Origin: Sanghuangporus weigelae
Lineage: Eukaryota > Basidiomycota > Agaricomycetes > Hymenochaetales > Hymenochaetaceae
Length of the DNA stretch: 64,000 bases
Assembly: GCA_033182465.1 (NCBI GenBank)
Contig: CP137330.1
Location: 992,001-1,056,000 of the forward strand
Direction: 5' to 3'
Numbering within the stretch: position 1 is the first letter of the stretch; each line of letters starts with the position of its first letter. Made by a program: the position numbers and the translations under genes. Below are positions 47,701 to 59,457 of this stretch, piece by piece. The notes under the pieces are model-generated. The model ran no database searches, was not told where the DNA came from, and was given only the letters and a program-made list of their open reading frames with translations.

Positions 47701-50700
47701 TCTTCAAGCACCTCTTGCGAAGGGAAGAGGTCCTGGAGTAAATCGATTGACGTTCCTGCGTGTCCTTCAGCAATAATCTGCAGTACAGCTTCAGGTCTAC
47801 AAAATGCATGCGTTAGCTGACAGAACGAACTGGCTGAGAAGCACGCAATGGAACGTACGAGACGCGACTATGAACATCGACAATCAAATCGCGGAGTAAA
47901 GAGCGAACGGATGAGAGTAAGTCGTCCCGTTGCTCTGGATCCATCCGTTCCGTAGAAAGTGCGGTTGACCATATCTGCCTTGCTTGCAAGCAAAGAGCCT
48001 TTGCTTCGCTCGATAGAAGCTCGGTGCGGGGTAACGCGTGCCCAAAGACGAACAGGTCCGGAAGCGATCCACGGATATCAGGCGACAGCGCCACGCCAGG
48101 ACGTGCCTCAATCACAGAGCTCAGCAGCATTAACGGACTGCGCAAAGAAGCGAGAGATCCCGGTGAGTTCGAGTCATGCATGAGAACCCTTGAGGTTTCG
48201 GAAAAAGCGTTGGCGATGCGATGTAACAGACTCGATGTCGTCCGCGTCGACAGGAAGAAGTCTAAGAAGATTGTCAATGCAAAGCATTCTCTTCTAAATC
48301 GGTAAATCTGCTTACGCGGTGTTCCAAGGAGCCGTTTCAATAGAGTGCGTCGAAATTCGGTATCCCGACCGCTCTCAACGTCGAGAACGTCTGCAACAAG
48401 GCCAAGTGCAACACCATCCATTTCACCGTCCTCCGGTCTCAATCTACTCGACAATTCTCCCTTCTCTGCAGAACTGACAAGCAGGGGAAGAACTTCTTCC
48501 TGAAGATTCAAGTCAGATGAGATGGCTTTCAGTACGTCGCGCCAGAGAGATAGACAAGCAGTATCATCTCCACGTCGAGAAAGGAAAACTAGACAGAGCT
48601 GCATAGCCGGCTCCGAACGAAGGATAGACATAATATCACGGTGCATTAACGTATCGATTCGCTAGGAAGGAACCGGTCAGTACTCCTCAAGTTTCAATGA
48701 TATTGTTGGGATGCTCACAGACGACAAATCAGAGTTGCCAAAGATAAGACTGCTGAAATGACTTAGCAGTTCCGCAAGGCGCTGCGGCGCTGTTACGTCA
48801 GCAGGTCTTAGTCTGCACTTTCTAACGCATTCAAGCTGTTCTCCCGTTTGTTCGATAAGGACGCTAGCTGTAGTACAAATAAGTGTTGAGATAGCTTTAC
48901 TCCAGGCCGCTTCCTTGGCGTTTTGACTTTCTTCCCAAAGTCCCTTGAGTAAAGATATTTGGGTCGAGAACCGCTTGGAATTAACACTAGCAGTCTCGGT
49001 TTGTTGAGGAGAACATGAAGATGTTATAGTTAGCGCTATCGGCTCCCATGCCACTGCAGATAGAGCTAGCGGGACATTGAAAGTCAAAATGAGTTTTTGG
49101 AACAGGGTGTTGAAGACTCACACTCGTTCAAGGATTCCAGGGCTACAAACGTACGAGCAAGCACTTTACCAGCGGCACTGCCTTGCATCCGTAGTCGATC
49201 CTTCACAAGCTCCTCCCATACTCTGCTGAACTGCTGTCTCACGAAGACTGCTACCCCATGTCGTCTGTCATCGTCAGATGTATCTTCCGAGAAGGCTCGA
49301 GAGCGCTTCACAAGTAAAACAACGCATTCAAGTAAGGCACTCAGAAATGCGGCTGAGCCCGCGGTGCGTTCCGCCGCGATCGATGTAAATACTCTGCCAT
49401 CAAGTGCTGCCCAGAAAGACGTGATGAAGTCAGTCCATGTCTCTGGTTCTCTGCCGATCATCTATAAACCAAGAACGCCTGTATCAGACAAGTACATCTA
49501 TTCATGGAAACGAATTATCTCACGGAAGGAGGAATTGTGGAGAGGATGATCACCACAGTCGGGTATCCTTGAGCAGGAGAGCCGTAGCACCCCAGCGACA
49601 AGAACGTGAGGAACTCGCGAAATGCTTCCGATTGCAGCGAGGACGGCGCAAGGACTCTCGCTATCCCGTCATCATTTTCTACGGTATCATCGCGATCAGA
49701 CTCTTCTTCGCTATCTTCTTCATCGTCATCTTCCTTAGGCGAGACTGAAGCAAGATCCATATCCCAACACGTCGGGTACTCTTCAATGAAATCAATTAGA
49801 TGCGACATTCTCACTGATATGTCGAAGACACCTACGCGTCAAAAACTTGAGAAGTGGTTCCCAAATACTTGCTCTGACATTCGAATCAGGTTCAACCCAT
49901 GCTGACCTAAGGACTGCCGAGCTTAAGACGCGTAGAAGGGCGCTTTGCACGTATGCTTGAAACTAGTTAGTTAAATGCTGTATAATATAGTGCCACAAGA
50001 AGTACCATTATGGAACCTGAGAAGATTTCGTAAGACACCCCACGCAGTTTTGCGAACGATAGGTTGCTCGTCACCGATGAAACCAGACGAAGAATGTATA
50101 CCGCAAAATGGCGGTGATGGGCCATAGTATAGGCTCGTCCAAAATAGCGGAGATGCAAGAAGCTCAGAAAGTTGGTCTTGAATCGAGACATGCTCTTTCT
50201 CTAAAGCATATCAGTTAAAGATTATAGAAGACAATAATTTACAAACCTAGGATCCATCTGAGTACGCCCAATGCATCAACGCGTAATCTCCCTTTGCGAT
50301 CGCTTTCACTTTCTTCCTCCTCGTCTTGCTTGCGTGGCAAAGAGTCTTCGTCTACGACAGGTTGTATCGGAGGTCGTTTAGCAGCTGCTTTGTTTCGTGG
50401 AGAAGCATGCGCAGGAACCTGTGGTATGAATGTGGGTTGAACAGGGTTCAGGTCCGTATATAACGCGATTGGATCAAAGAGAGCGCGCTTCGCGAAAGAA
50501 AGAAGAAGACTTAGTGCGGTGTCATCCATTCCTACACTCGAACTTGACGAGCCGAAGACGAGATCCCATCCTTTCCTTGCCTGAATCGCGATTGAGCGAT
50601 CGACATCTTCCGAAGCCATGGACCAGCTTCCCAGAACGCCTTCAACCTGCGCAGCATCTCCTGATTCCTGTAGGAAGTACACCACTTGTTCGTGAATTGA

Positions 50701-51232
50701 TTGTAAACGAACTAGTGACGTGTGAATTGTGGCAGCAAGCAGCCTTATTCGGCGAGAGGCGCTCAGAAGTAATGATGGAAGGTGATGCAACTAGACGAGA
50801 AATTAGAAATACTCCCGAATCGGGTAAGAGCATGCAACGAACCCAGACAGGTAGCGCCGTGTGCAGCATCGATTCAACGATTCCATCTTCATCGTCTGAA
50901 TCCCTGAGGGCTCCCTCTATCCAACCACTTTGAAACTCCTCGAGTGCCTTCCGTTTCGTGACAGAATCCTTCTTCGCTAGCCGTCTCAGGATAACTAGTA
51001 GATCCGGGTGGAGACGCTTCGCAATTCCAAGGCTATCAAGTGGATCTGGGCGAACAGGAGCAGGCTTGGTGGGCGGGATGAAGACCTTGACGCGAGGCTC
51101 TTTCTTATTTTTGCCTTTCTCCTTCTTCTTCTCCTTCGGCAAAGGTAGCTCTTGCTTCGCATCGCCCGCCGATTTCCTCGCGTGTTTCTTGCGCGTTGCT
51201 GATGTAGCGGAGGATTTCTGGCCTTTGGGCAT
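44785..51232 (-). CDS. LTN1: Listerin, RING E3 ubiquitin ligase of ribosome quality control
   Basis: A very long, many-exon gene (about 20 exons). The N-terminus MPKGQKSSATSATRKKHARK and LHPDLLVILRRLAKKDSVTK match the conserved Ltn1 start. The middle is HEAT-like helices (for example SIRNKSLR-like and DLVRQNIWLLRHFLIL). The RWD-like end includes YRALLNVPSLIANWWAACK and RLPPDYPLHGIEV. The C-terminal RING reads CAICYSIISVTE, then CKTCKNKFHSGCLFKWF and CPLCRSDFI, in exons 45132-45044, 44980-44896 and 44841-44785. Listerin binds 60S subunits carrying stalled nascent chains and ubiquitinates them together with the RQC2 protein. Upstream exon 45945-45889 (AYLLSWTIVFDLF) and 46203-46000 were placed by frame; other internal joins were not all resolved. 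Confidence 0.9.
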
Positions 51233-51574
51233 TGTTAAGTTTTCGCGTTCGAGTCAAGTGCATGTAGCTAGTGATGATCGTCGGAGTTGACTAAAGTAGT
51301 ACTCGGTTGTGCCCTTCCAGCAAGATGATCTGCTCTCCTTCCAAACAAAGTATGTGTGCTGATCGACCAATAAATTACGTCACACAACATAGATCAGAGC
51401 CGATCAGAATAAAAAAATATCTTATACTAGTATTTGGCGAATCGCAAACAGGTAGGTCACGCCCTAAACATATGCAAAAAAGTATAATAGACCAGTTCTA
51501 GAGGTATCGATCCCGAGGAAAACTGAATTCGAAGAACACTTTGGTTTGCAACTCTATGCGAGAACCACACCAAG
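51233..51574. other. Intergenic, no gene seen
   Basis: Upstream of listerin and 3' of the metallophosphatase gene. Nothing identified. Confidence 0.5.
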
Positions 51575-53488
51575 TTAATGATAATTCTGATCAAGCACGA
51601 CTCTGGCTCTCGTTTCTCCATCTTCTAAACGGATCCACGTGTCGAGCGCGCTGCTCGCGTCGGGAGACTGGACGACGATGTTCCGTACGCCGTGTCCCCA
51701 ACCCACGCCTGAGTAACCACCGTACCTACGATTTGAGTATGTAAATCAATATCGACATGTAGTAATGAATGAATGCCTACCCGGAGTGTTTGTCGAAGCA
51801 GAAGATCACGTTCTGCGTCGGCTCACGCACGCACCATTCATTGCCATGATCTAGTAGGTCGACATTTCATCGGTAAACGCTCCTGAGCATGAAAGAAATT
51901 CGTTGAGGAAAGCTCACCATGTCCAGAAATAACTGCATGCAAATTCTTTACATTCGCGTTCAATGTCGACCAAAAGGGATCGTCTTTCCCGTTATCAGCG
52001 GAGTCCGTCGTTGCTTGGGTTGAGCCTGAGCCAAGATCGTCCGCTGAGAAAGAATGTGAGGAAATAGCCTCGTTTATCAGAGACTGTCAGAGACTGTCTT
52101 GAGAGGAATACCATTAAGCCCAGGGTTTCGGATACTATTCAATCCGGACTGCAAAGCTTGAATGGTATGCCTGTCGCACCAAGCATAAGGATCTCATTGG
52201 CTTAGGAGTAAATGATACCGTCCGAAACTCACGGTGGTATGTGAACGAATGCGATGGCACTCCTTTCTTCTGCAGGACCCCAAACTAAATTCATGACTTC
52301 TGTTTCGCTTTTTATCCAGTCGGCGACGGAGACATCAACCCAGTCAGGGACTGGCGTGGTTCCTGAGCCTTCCGCAAATCCACCTAGGGAAAAATTCAGT
52401 ACAAGCAGGCAGCGTTAGTTATTTCAAAAGAATCAGAATTATAATGTATTATAAACCTCGAGAGTCAAAGAACCATAGAATAAGGGAGGGCGTCGGATCT
52501 TCAATATTATGAGTATCCTCAGGGCTTGAAATCTTCCTTAGTCAGTTGCAACTGACCTGTGTCTTTCGTATAAACCTAAAATTAGTGTTGAATATACAGC
52601 AAGTACTGTTTCAGAGTGAGAACGCACGGGTACCCAGTAATTTCCTGGGCCTTCCTTACCCCCGACACCGGGAGGAGCGAGACGCGTGTAACTATTCGGC
52701 GCAACTAACAGCTCCCGTTGTATCTCTTCGAGGTGAGTTATGTTCGCTTGGTTATCATGATTCTGTGAATTACGTGAATAATTGCATGACGGGTCGTTGA
52801 AATATTGAGCTGAGAAGACGCACTCCATGAGTTGATGAGAATTTGACACCGACTTCATTGATGGGAGCCATAATCTCGTCTATGAGCGTTGTTGAATTTT
52901 CACGGAAGGTATCTTTAAAAATGGAAGTCAATATAAGTAGGTGACGATATTTCAGTAACGCTGATATAGCAAAATTTACTTTCTCCGGTGATTAGATCCC
53001 CATTTAGGACTCTGAAAATGGTTCTGTTGATTGCTAGAAGGTACAAAGGCATCGACTTACACATAATCGGGCTTCTCATCCGCCAAAACAGTCCGCATGA
53101 GTTGTAAGCTGTTCACATCTTGTTCAGGTCCCCAATCGTCCCATGGGTTCTCGCCAAAGTGCAAGTCTGAGAAGACCGTCTTAGAAAGTTTTGAAATCAG
53201 CTCTTCTTGGAGAAGACGGGCTATGAAGATGTGTTCTTATACGATTTTGAATGTTCTATTGGTACTGAATACCACTCGAGGCCTTCCAGGATACGGGTCT
53301 AGGTTGGCTCTTGGTGTCCTACCTAAAGTCGCAAGTTCGGAAGAGATAAACGCGCATTAGTAAGCCGTCATGCATTGAATTCCTGAATTTCTGATCGCAC
53401 CCAAAGCGATTGCACTGACGACATCAGCAAATCTGATCGCGAAAGAGAGGCCAAAGACGACAGCCATGGAGAGTAACTGAGCTGGCAT
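51575..53488 (-). CDS. Secreted calcineurin-like metallophosphatase
   Basis: Many exons on the minus strand. The start [17 protein letters not shown] is a signal peptide at 53488. Metal-site motifs are in order: [37 protein letters not shown] and VISGHDHGNEWC. The C-terminus reads [17 protein letters not shown] and ends at 51575 after VLDQNYH. The arrangement DxH, GD, NHD, GHxH is that of the calcineurin-like/purple-acid superfamily, closest in layout to fungal Dcr2-type phosphatases. A secreted or vacuolar phosphatase is the likely role. The second exon ([18 protein letters not shown]) was joined by phase. It is divergent from cyclophilin, 568 bases apart. Confidence 0.82.
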
Positions 53489-54056
53489 GACGATTATAGA
53501 CATCGTGCCAGACTTGTTCAGAATATGTTATATGTATTGACGGTAGGTTTTTCGGACCGTCTAGATGCGTCTCAACCATGCGGTGTCAGCCACTTCTATC
53601 TAACTTCGACTGCGCTTCTTAGGAAGAACCCGCAAACGTTCGTCTCAGGCCACTTGCCAATCACAAAGCACGTTTGCCAACTGCAATTGATATCATTTCA
53701 GATTCCTATAAATCATATGGATAGACGCTCAAACCCACTAAGACAAGCACGCAACTCGTTGTAAATGCTGCAGGACCACTTATTCTCCCTCTCTCGGAAC
53801 GCATCATACGACGCACACGAGAGATCAGGTGAAGATGAGAGTTTGCGCCATAAAAGTACACGGATCTCCATTGGGCCGGGGAGGAGCGCCACTTTTTGCT
53901 TGCATAATCCGCCGACTGATCTAATCGGCCCCAATCGATAATCAAATCCCAAACACAGCAACGATCTTGGAGAATAAGAATCGAGGGTTATTCCTGCTCT
54001 GTTCTCTCATTCCAACCACCACCACCAACCATCTGTCCATTTGGCCAACTACAGTC
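53489..54056. other. Divergent promoter region
   Basis: Between the metallophosphatase and cyclophilin start codons. Short open frames without motifs; no further site identified. Confidence 0.45.
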
Positions 54057-54568
54057 ATGTCCAACGTATTCGTACGTACTTTGCCAATATTATGTGCCAA
54101 TCTGCGTGCAGCTTCATACAGATACTGACGCATATATCCACTCTTTCTGCGTTCGGATTGTAGTTCGACATCACTATCAACGATCAGCCCGCTGGGCGCA
54201 TCGTCTTCAAGCTCTTCGACGATGTCGTTCCCAAGACCGCGAAGAACTTCCGTGAGCTCACAACAGGCGAGCACGGCTTCGGCTTCGCTGGCTCCGGCTT
54301 CCACCGTATCATCCCGCAGTTCATGCTCCAGGGAGGCGACTTCACGCGTGGCAACGGTACCGGTGGCAAGTCGATCTACGGTGAGAAGTTCCAAGGTACG
54401 CTCATTCCTTCGCTGTGTTATAGTATCTGGAGAACATGGAGCTAATCGTTCGGTGGACGAACAGATGAGAACTTCAAGCTCAAGCACGACCGCCCATTCC
54501 TCCTCTCCATGGCCAATGCTGGCCCGAACACCAACGGATCTCAGTTCTTCATTACCACTGTCGTGACG

Positions 54569-54600
<32 letters not shown>

Positions 54601-54829
54601 TTCGTTCTCTTCTCTCTGCTTACATTCCCAACCCCATTTTACTCCCATCATATCCGATTACCATTTTTGGATGCACGTGGTCATTATTGCATAATAAACT
54701 GACTTGTGGTCTTACTCTCTAGGTGAGGTCGTTGAAGGCAAGGAGCTTGTCAAGCAGATCGAATCTCTGGGTTCCCAGTCCGGCACGCCCAAAGCCAAGG
54801 TCACAATCGCCAACTCTGGTACCGTTTGA
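54057..54829 (+). CDS. CPR1: Cyclophilin A, peptidyl-prolyl cis-trans isomerase
   Basis: Exons 54057-54071 (15 bases, MSNVF), 54164-54395, 54465-54599 and 54723-54829 give 162 residues, the classic single-domain length. Diagnostic segments are [40 protein letters not shown] (split here for length), [34 protein letters not shown] and the tryptophan in [11 protein letters not shown]. The arginine and phenylalanine of FHRIIPQFM and the tryptophan are the cyclosporin-binding, catalytic residues. It is a cytosolic foldase. Confidence 0.95.
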
Positions 54830-55145
54830 GTGGTTCGTCGCGCGAAGCTTTGCTTCGGCGTCTCGGAATTGAAGTCTGAAGCATGAAGGACAGTTGAAGA
54901 AGGAAAACAAAAACAAAATGTACTACTTAGGAATTTGATGTGTCTGTGTATGCGAACTTCTTGGAGTGATGTACAATTCAAGAGATATGCCGCTCAAGCT
55001 TGTCATCCGGCCTCGATTTGAAGCGTAATTTTTACTCAAGAAGTATAATAAACTGATTTGAAAAAGGTGAAATTCGCGTGGAAGGTTATTCTATGAAGGG
55101 GTATACAATGAAATGCGTAACTCAATATCTCGAAACTATAAAGAC
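54830..55145. other. Convergent intergenic gap
   Basis: 3' flanks of cyclophilin and the minus-strand hypothetical gene. Nothing identified. Confidence 0.5.
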
Positions 55146-56035
55146 TCAATGCTTGTAATCGAGAAACTCGGGAGGGTAAGTGTGCAAAGGGATCGGGCGA
55201 GGAGAAACAATATTCCCATTCTGAAATATAGCCTGGTTATTATGCACAGACGAGGTAGTTGTTTCGTGCTCCATATCATGATTCGGACGAAGAAGGTCAA
55301 GGTCCAGGTCCATATCTTCGACCTTCATCGTTCGAACTCTGTTGAGCATCAGCCATATTTGTGAGCAAGAAGAGCATACCAATAGAAAGACGGCGACGTA
55401 CATTTCGAGTGCCCGATCAAGGACAGCTGGGTCTTCGAGATCTATGCCGGGCCATTCAATACTGTTAGTAACGCATGAGTTAACAGGGTAAGCATTTTGG
55501 GGGCTGGAGTGCATCGCAGGGAGTGTACTTGGAGTCGACCCTGTCGGGTATTGATATCCATATGAAGAGGACAACGGCGCCGTAGCAGGGTACCCAGGCA
55601 AAGAGTTGTGGCAAATGGACGGAGCGCTATACACAGATGGAGGAGTACAGGGTGAAGAAGATGACGCATATGGAGATGAAGGGGAGTACGGATAGATAGG
55701 CGTGATCACTTCAAGGTGAGCACTTTCTGGCCGACCAGCAGACTTATCGGCAATGGCTAGCGCACATCCTGGCGAGATAGATGATGGAGGAGTAGCATCG
55801 GTATTCAACTCAGGCTTCGTACTTTCTTCCCGTCTGGGTGATGGCACCTGTGTCTGAGAGTGTATGAGTACGGCGTAAGAGCAAGCAGCTGAACGCTTCA
55901 TAAAAGTACACCGACCTCCTCCGAAGGGACCATAACCCGGAGGAACTCATCTGGAACCCCTCTCGCACGAGCTCTCTTGGCGTCATTGCTTACAATCCTC
56001 TTCGGATTTGTGAAGGGTCGATACTTTACGGTCAA
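55146..56035 (-). CDS. Hypothetical serine/proline-rich protein (5' end uncertain)
   Basis: An open minus-strand frame with a long low-complexity stretch (PYSPSSPYASSSSPCTPPSVY) and an acidic end (MKVEDMDLDLDLL). A strong donor and acceptor near 55413 to 55338 would remove a hydrophobic-looking segment, so that segment is probably intronic. Upstream, a segment reading NDAKRARARGVPDEFLRVMVPSEE at about 56025-55921 can be spliced on in frame with a GT-AG intron. I do not recognise the family; a regulatory, nuclear protein would fit the composition, but this is a guess. The true start lies upstream and was not found. Confidence 0.4.
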
Positions 56036-57305
56036 CGTTAAAAGGGACGAATGTCAGATTAAGGGTACGAAATAAAATCCAAGAGATACAGCACGAACAG
56101 TCTTTCCTGATTCTTGACAAATTACTAGCGGTTGCGGTGCGCTATGTTGATTTAAAGGAGCCGTCTATTCGGAATAGATTGTCGATTTAGAAATATGAAA
56201 CTAGACAATGAAAGTATGGGCTTACTTGAGAGCCGCCCATATCGTATATCTCCAACAAGATAGGGTGGAAGCAGATATTTCACCGAGCCACGAGAATATT
56301 GATTATCCGAGACTTAGTGTGCAAGACAAGTAGAGGAGAACCCGATAACGTAGCACAGTTCTGAATCGATTTACAGTGTACAAACAGCTCCTGAAGATGA
56401 TCGCTAGGGTTGTGAGGAAAGGGAAGTAGAGGCGAGGTGCAAGTCTGTGTGATAATGGGCCTTGTTTAAATAGTACAATAACATTATTAGACCTTGTGCA
56501 TGGGCCTGCCGATGACTTAGACGCCCATATTTGAGCTCCGTCGTCGTGGTTCCATTGTTATAAACCCTACGCGAAGTACAGCACTTCTGCACAGGAATAC
56601 AGGTCAGGAGGAGTATAGATGAGCACTTTGGGCGCTCCGCGTTGAAAGTCCGAGTCGATGAACGTCTCGATGTCCTGGGTGGGTTTCAGAGGATTCTAGG
56701 TCGACACTAAGATCATTTTCGGGTCAAGACTTGACTTTGATTCGTCCCCTCTAATTGCTCCTTTCATGTAACCGTTACCCAGCTGCATCCATAACATAGA
56801 TACAACGTGGAGGCGGCTTACAGGTATGACAGTCTTTTGTTGCCAGTCGCAACGTGTTGGTGGCTGTGAAAGGTATAAAAATGTCACGGGACGTACGAGA
56901 CGTACCGGCGTGTTCCGAACCCAGTAAGTCAAATCGCCTATTGATTTGGATTTGGATCGATAGTACACAGCTTTTCTAATCACCCCCTAGAGAAGAATGA
57001 AGGGAGGCTGTGGTTACCTCCCTCACCGCATCCTTAATAATGTTACTCCAGGCGCTCATGTCCTAGTCTGCAAGTATTTGCTTCTTTAGCTACTCTACAT
57101 TCCGTCTGGAACGGTTTACGAGATCGAAAGATAACTCGCCGAACACGCTTCTTCAGTTCTTGCTCTTCAAGCTCTCTTTGGCTCGGGGCTATAGCTGAGG
57201 TTGTTTCTTGTATTTGACTTCTAGACTGCTGACCATACAGGATTCTTCTTGGACAGCTCGTGAATCGCCTGAAGGAGACCAAAAGGACCTTATATTGAGG
57301 TTGCG
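56036..57305. other. Mostly unassigned stretch
   Basis: Minus-strand open frames at 56696-56983 and 57043-57282 contain plausible but motif-free sequence (for example QRELEEQELKKRVRR). They may be exons of an unrecognised gene, possibly the 5' part of the hypothetical gene ending at 55146, or chance. Confidence 0.3.
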
Positions 57306-58625
57306 ATGATCATCAAGGACGACAAGGTCGTTGAACCCGTTCGTATCAATTTCCTATTTAACGCTCGGTGTATACAGTTTGAGCGCTAATCGTATGATAT
57401 CTCTACTTCTCGTTTGTCACATAGGTTACGGAACAAGCTGGGGATAATCCTCCACCTTACTCGCCTGCACTGCCGGCCCGGGTCCAAGTCGTAGACCAGA
57501 ATGTATCTTCGCCCCCTGGATCCCAACTGCCATTCAGTATCAATCAAAATCGGAACCGTACAGTCGTGTTTCGGCCTCGTGGCGCCTCTTCTGTGTCCTC
57601 GCTCACTCCGCCGATTAATGTGCAAGGACCTGGATCCTCGGGCTCAAGCACGATCTCTAGCATCGGATCTGTCTCTGGTGCTGCAACCTCCTCAACCGCA
57701 ACGCTCAGACCGTCAGACCCTTATCCATCAGTTCTTCCGCCTTCGGATATTCTACGTACGAGTCGTTTGCATATCAAGCGCACGAACACGCCTATTTCAG
57801 CTCGTGTTGTCATCAATCCCTACATTCCTGTTTCTTTTAACCCTCAGATCGATGTGGGAACGGAGGACAGTGAAGACAATTCGAGTGCAGACGAGGACGA
57901 TGTTTATGGACCCCGCCTTGGTTCTTCGCTACCTGGCGTGGGAGATAAAAATGTGTGTCTCATGAGTAAGAACGCGAATATCAATGCGGAAATATGGGTC
58001 CTTGGCCGATCACCAGAGGATACTGGAGATGACGGAAGCATGTACGGAAGGAAGAAAGCCGGAATAGACATCCAGTCGAAGAATGGCTTCATTCACGTCA
58101 AGATGGTATGTTGTGTCTCCTCACGCTCTATCATCAGGCTACACTAACGCCGAGATAGCACGCAAATCAAATCTCACCCTCCTTCTCACTTCGTATCGCA
58201 AACAAGAATGGAGGAGTACGCGTCGTCCTTCCACGCACCTTCTCGGGCCCTCTTATAACACGCACGCAAAACGGGTGGGTCTCGCTCTCACCAGAACTCG
58301 CCAGCTCCACGACTACTTTTACCGAAGTTCTTGGCTTGCGAAAATCCTTCGTTGGTGATTTTCTCGATTCTGGGTATGGTGAGTAATACCCCTTTCATTC
58401 TGTTTCTGGCACCCCTGTTTTGGCTATGAGAAAGAGTGTCTGGAATGGTACCTGACTCGATATTTTTGTGTCGTGTGTTTAGGAAGAGGCGAATGGCCAG
58501 GCTGCTCGCTCGACATCACCTGTGAAAACGGACGCATAAAACTCTGCTATCTCGACGAAGATTCGGAGAAGTCGATATCCGTAAGTAGCGGCGATAAGAA
58601 GTTTTTCAACCGTATTTTCCATTGA
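57306..58625 (+). CDS. DUF7330-type protein, copy 1
   Basis: Exons 57306-57338, 57425-58105, 58159-58378 and 58483 to about 58625. The start MIIKDDKVVEP followed by NPPPYSPALPAR is characteristic. A long serine-rich linker leads to the beta-rich domain: NVCLMSKNANINAEIWVLG, IDIQSKNGFIHVKM, SFSLRIANKNGGVRVVLPRTF, SFVGDFLDSGYG and GEWPGCSLDITCENGRIKLCYLDE. The repeating xNG strand-turn units are the hallmark of this basidiomycete domain. Function is unknown. The last few codons are uncertain, because a GTAAGT at 58579 might be a donor. Copy 2 lies convergent to it. Confidence 0.75.
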
Positions 58626-59457
58626 TCTCTCAGACACATTCCTCATCTCGCTTTTTTTTGTGACGATATACCATTCATTTTCTACTGAACCCTTGTATTC
58701 AATGTTATACATGTATGTATTAACTATTGTTGTGAGTGCAGTACTGGTATAGAACAGGGCAACACTAGTGGTAGGAAAGAGTCGGGATACGACTGCGATG
58801 CGATGCTATGTAAGTATTTATAACTAAACGATTGAATGAATTGATACGACTACACGCATGAAAATAGAGAATAACAACAAAGCAAGTCACAAATAACAAG
58901 GTCCCAGAGCTAAACGAACCTAGGGATACGGACAGAAATTCACGCAGGAAATAAAGTTCAAATATATTAGAGTGATGTAGTGGGTATGAATAGAATGTGC
59001 AGTGCAAAGTCCTATGCAGGTATCAAATATCACCAAGCACGTTGCAGTTGAGCAGTGCGCTGGCTTAACAGCGCAGCCTTTCGTCCGATACACAGCATCA
59101 TCAGCACATCCCTACCAAAATCGGGCAATTTATATCCCGATATCAGCAAGGCAGTGTCTTGGGTGGTGCGAATTGAGTTAAATGGGAGCATGCATGAGAA
59201 GAACGAGAAATATGTTGGGCTTCGACGCAAATGATTGAAATGAATGGAAGCGTGAGTGATGGGGGTGGCGGGTAAGCCGTGCCTGACATGAAGGCGAGGG
59301 TGTTGATGGGAAGAGATAGATAGGAGGATCATGGACCGGTTCCGGGTGTGCATACTAGTCGTGCGGACTCTGAACCTGTGTCTGGGTTCGCGGGAATGGG
59401 GTACAAAGGGACGGTAAATATGTTTGTGATAGGCGGGTTGGTGGATAGAACTTCGGA
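58626..59457. other. Convergent intergenic gap
   Basis: Lies between the 3' ends of the two DUF7330-type genes. A short open frame on the minus strand (59030-59464) has histidine-rich shadow composition and is not annotated. Confidence 0.45.
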
